DNA from: Ophiocordyceps camponoti-saundersi (nom. inval.)
Lineage: Eukaryota > Ascomycota > Sordariomycetes > Hypocreales > Ophiocordycipitaceae
DNA length: 64,000 bases
Assembly: GCA_003339415.1 (NCBI GenBank)
Contig: PDHQ01000058.1
Span: 62,001 to 126,000 of the forward strand
Direction: 5' to 3'
Below, in pieces: positions 62,317-64,000 of the stretch (the stretch's first letter is position 1; each line of letters begins with the position of its first letter). A program made the position numbers and the translations under genes. A model generated the notes under the pieces. It searched no databases, was not told the origin of the DNA, and saw only the letters and a list, made by a program, of their open reading frames with translations.

Positions 62317-64000
62317 ATGGCATGGCAGCCCGCTCCGGAGTCACTGCGACAGCTTGCCACCTATCTCAAGGACTCCCTCAGCGGCTTCAACAAAGATGCC
62401 CAGAAGCAGGCCGAGCTGGTTAGAAGTTCCCGATCCTCTTTAGCCTCGCGCCGCTAACGGCGTTCCCGCAGATGCTAGAGCAAGCCAAATCTTCCCCAGA
62501 TATCAACAACTACCTCGCCTACATCTTCTCGAGCGCGAATCCTCCGGATGGCCTGCAGTGTGACGAGCAAGACTATCATGTCGTCCGCTCAGCCGCCGCC
62601 ATCATGCTCAAAAACATCGTCAAGTCGCAGTGCAAGTCGATACCCGAAGCGAGCCTGCAGCTCGTCAAGATGGCAGTTCCTCTCGGCCTGCAGGACAAAA
62701 ACGTCCAGATCCGCAACTTCGCCGGCAACATCGCGACCGAGGTCATCAAGAGAGGAGGCTTGCTTGCCTGGCCCGATCTGCTCCCCAAGCTTCTCGACAT
62801 GATTGGTAATGCGAGCGGTCAGGTCTCCCCCGAGGCTCAGGAGGGCGCCATGTCGGCCCTGGCCAAGATTTGCGAAGATAACACGAAGATGTTGACGAGG
62901 GAGGTCAACGGCCAGCGCCCGCTCAATTTTGTCCTTCCTCACCTCATCGCGGCCACCAAGAGCCCGCTACCCAAGGTCCGCGTCGGCGCCCTGACCGCCA
63001 TCAACGTCTTCACCCCGCGCGAGTCGCAAGCCATGCTCAATTCCATCGACGACCTGCTACAACATCTCTTTATCCTCGCCGGCGACGACAACTGCGACGT
63101 CCGTCGCCAGGTATGCCGGGCCTTTGTCTACCTCGTCGAGACTCGGCCCGACAAGCTGCAGCCGCACATCGGCGGTCTCGTCGACTACGTCATTTCGCAG
63201 CAAAAGTGCGACGACGAAGACTTGGCCTGCGAGGCGGCCGAATTCTGGCTGGCCGTCGGTGAGCATGGGGACCTCTGGCGCGCCCTGCAACCCTTTCTCA
63301 CCAAGATCATCCCCGTCCTGCTCGAGTGTATGGTCTACGGTGCCGAGGACATTGCCCTGTTGGGCGGCCTGTCGGACGACGAAGATGAGCAAGACCGAGA
63401 AGAGGACATCAAGCCTGCCTTTGCCAAGAAGAATCTGACGAGGACGACCAAGAATGAAGAATCGGAACCCAAGAACGGCGATGCCTACGAGAAGCTCAAC
63501 GATATGGACGAGGGCCTCGAAGACGGCGAAGTCTCCGACGACGGCTTCGAAGACGGCGACGACACGAACCCCGACGAGCGGTGGACCGTCCGCAAGTGCT
63601 CCGCCGCCGCTCTGGACGTCTTTGCACGCGACTTTCGCGGCGCCGTCTTCGAGGCCATATTCCCCTACCTGTCGCAGAACCTCAAGCACGTAGAGTGGCC
63701 GTACCGGGAGGCCGCCGTGCTCGCCTTGGGCGCCGTGGCCGAAGGCTGCATGGAGGTCGTCGTGCCTCACCTGCCCGAGCTCATACCGTACCTGATATCG
63801 CTCCTCGAAGACCCGGAACCGGTGGTGCGGCAAATCACTTGCTGGACCCTGGGTCGCTACTCGCCTTGGGCTGCGGAGCTGGAGGACCCGGCCCAAAAGG
63901 AGCGGTTTTTCGTGCCTCTGATGGACGGTATCCTGCGCAAGATGCTCGACAAGAACAAGAAGGTGCAGGAGGCGGGCGCGTCGGCGTTTGCCAACATCGA
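62317..64000 (+). CDS. kap104: Transportin (karyopherin beta-2, Kap104), 3' end beyond window
   Basis: Nuclear import receptor for PY-NLS cargoes such as hnRNP-like proteins. Exon 1 is 62317-62418, then a 53-bp intron (GTTAGA donor, CTAAC branch, CCGCAG acceptor), and exon 2 runs from 62472 past the right edge. About 543 of an expected 930 residues are present. The start MAWQPAPESLRQLATYLKDS fits the family. HEAT helices follow: VRSAAAIMLKNIVK, NVQIRNFAGNIATEVIKRGG and DVRRQVCRAFVYLVETRP. The long acidic loop of HEAT 8, seen only in this karyopherin type, is at about 345-400 (LSDDEDEQDREEDIKPAF and DEGLEDGEVSDDGFEDGDD). ERWTVRKCSAAALDVFA restarts the HEAT stack. Importin beta-1 lacks this loop. 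Truncation is by the window only. Confidence 0.95.

Overview
This window is nuclear DNA of a filamentous ascomycete (Pezizomycotina, most likely a Sordariomycete). The support is short introns (about 50-240 bp) with GT...AG ends and CTGAC/CTAAC-like branch sites, typical fungal families (HET, DUF3807, DUF6590, fungal Atg14, a class II haem peroxidase), and gene-sparse stretches rich in microsatellites. The genus cannot be read from the sequence. Several secreted, cysteine-rich or toxin-like genes suggest a host-associated or competitive lifestyle (inference). No tRNA, rRNA, CRISPR array or intact transposon was recognised.

Layout. 1-2.9 kb: a degenerate minisatellite and low-complexity DNA. 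2.9-10.9 kb: a compact block with secreted beta-mannosidase, Atg14, a small unknown, a DUF3807 protein and the Sec72-like translocon TPR subunit. 11-16.5 kb: sparse, with a 124-aa conserved unknown and a Cys/Trp-rich 112-aa protein. 16.5-27.8 kb: AP-2 mu, a HET-domain protein, a phospholipase D-fold protein, a secreted 18-cysteine protein, a 55-aa cysteine-rich microprotein and a Pfa5-type palmitoyltransferase. 28-38 kb: accessory DNA with a secreted unknown, a large ADP-ribosyltransferase-fold/LysM/Cys-repeat protein directly downstream of a secreted pseudophosphatase, and a small peptide precursor with dibasic sites. 38.6-41 kb: three tandem intronless genes for ~120-aa helical proteins. 44-50.8 kb: class II peroxidase, Nudix hydrolase, a secreted Lys/Ser repeat protein and a His-rich protein. 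51-64 kb: a coiled-coil protein, a microsatellite-dense spacer, a UIM-DUF6590 protein, a short-chain dehydrogenase, carnosine N-methyltransferase, proteasome chaperone PAC4 and transportin (Kap104), which is cut by the window end.

Housekeeping functions (autophagy, endocytosis, ER translocation, nuclear import, proteasome assembly) flank two accessory zones. The most novel element is the 30.4-35.1 kb locus. There an ART-fold protein carries an apparent LysM domain and four unrecognised ~82-residue cysteine modules, beside a phosphatase-fold protein whose catalytic Cys and Arg are replaced. Many of the small and secreted genes have a clear TATA box 105-240 bp upstream of their start, which helped decide which short reading frames are real. 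Exon coordinates are stated within each entry, because the features span introns.
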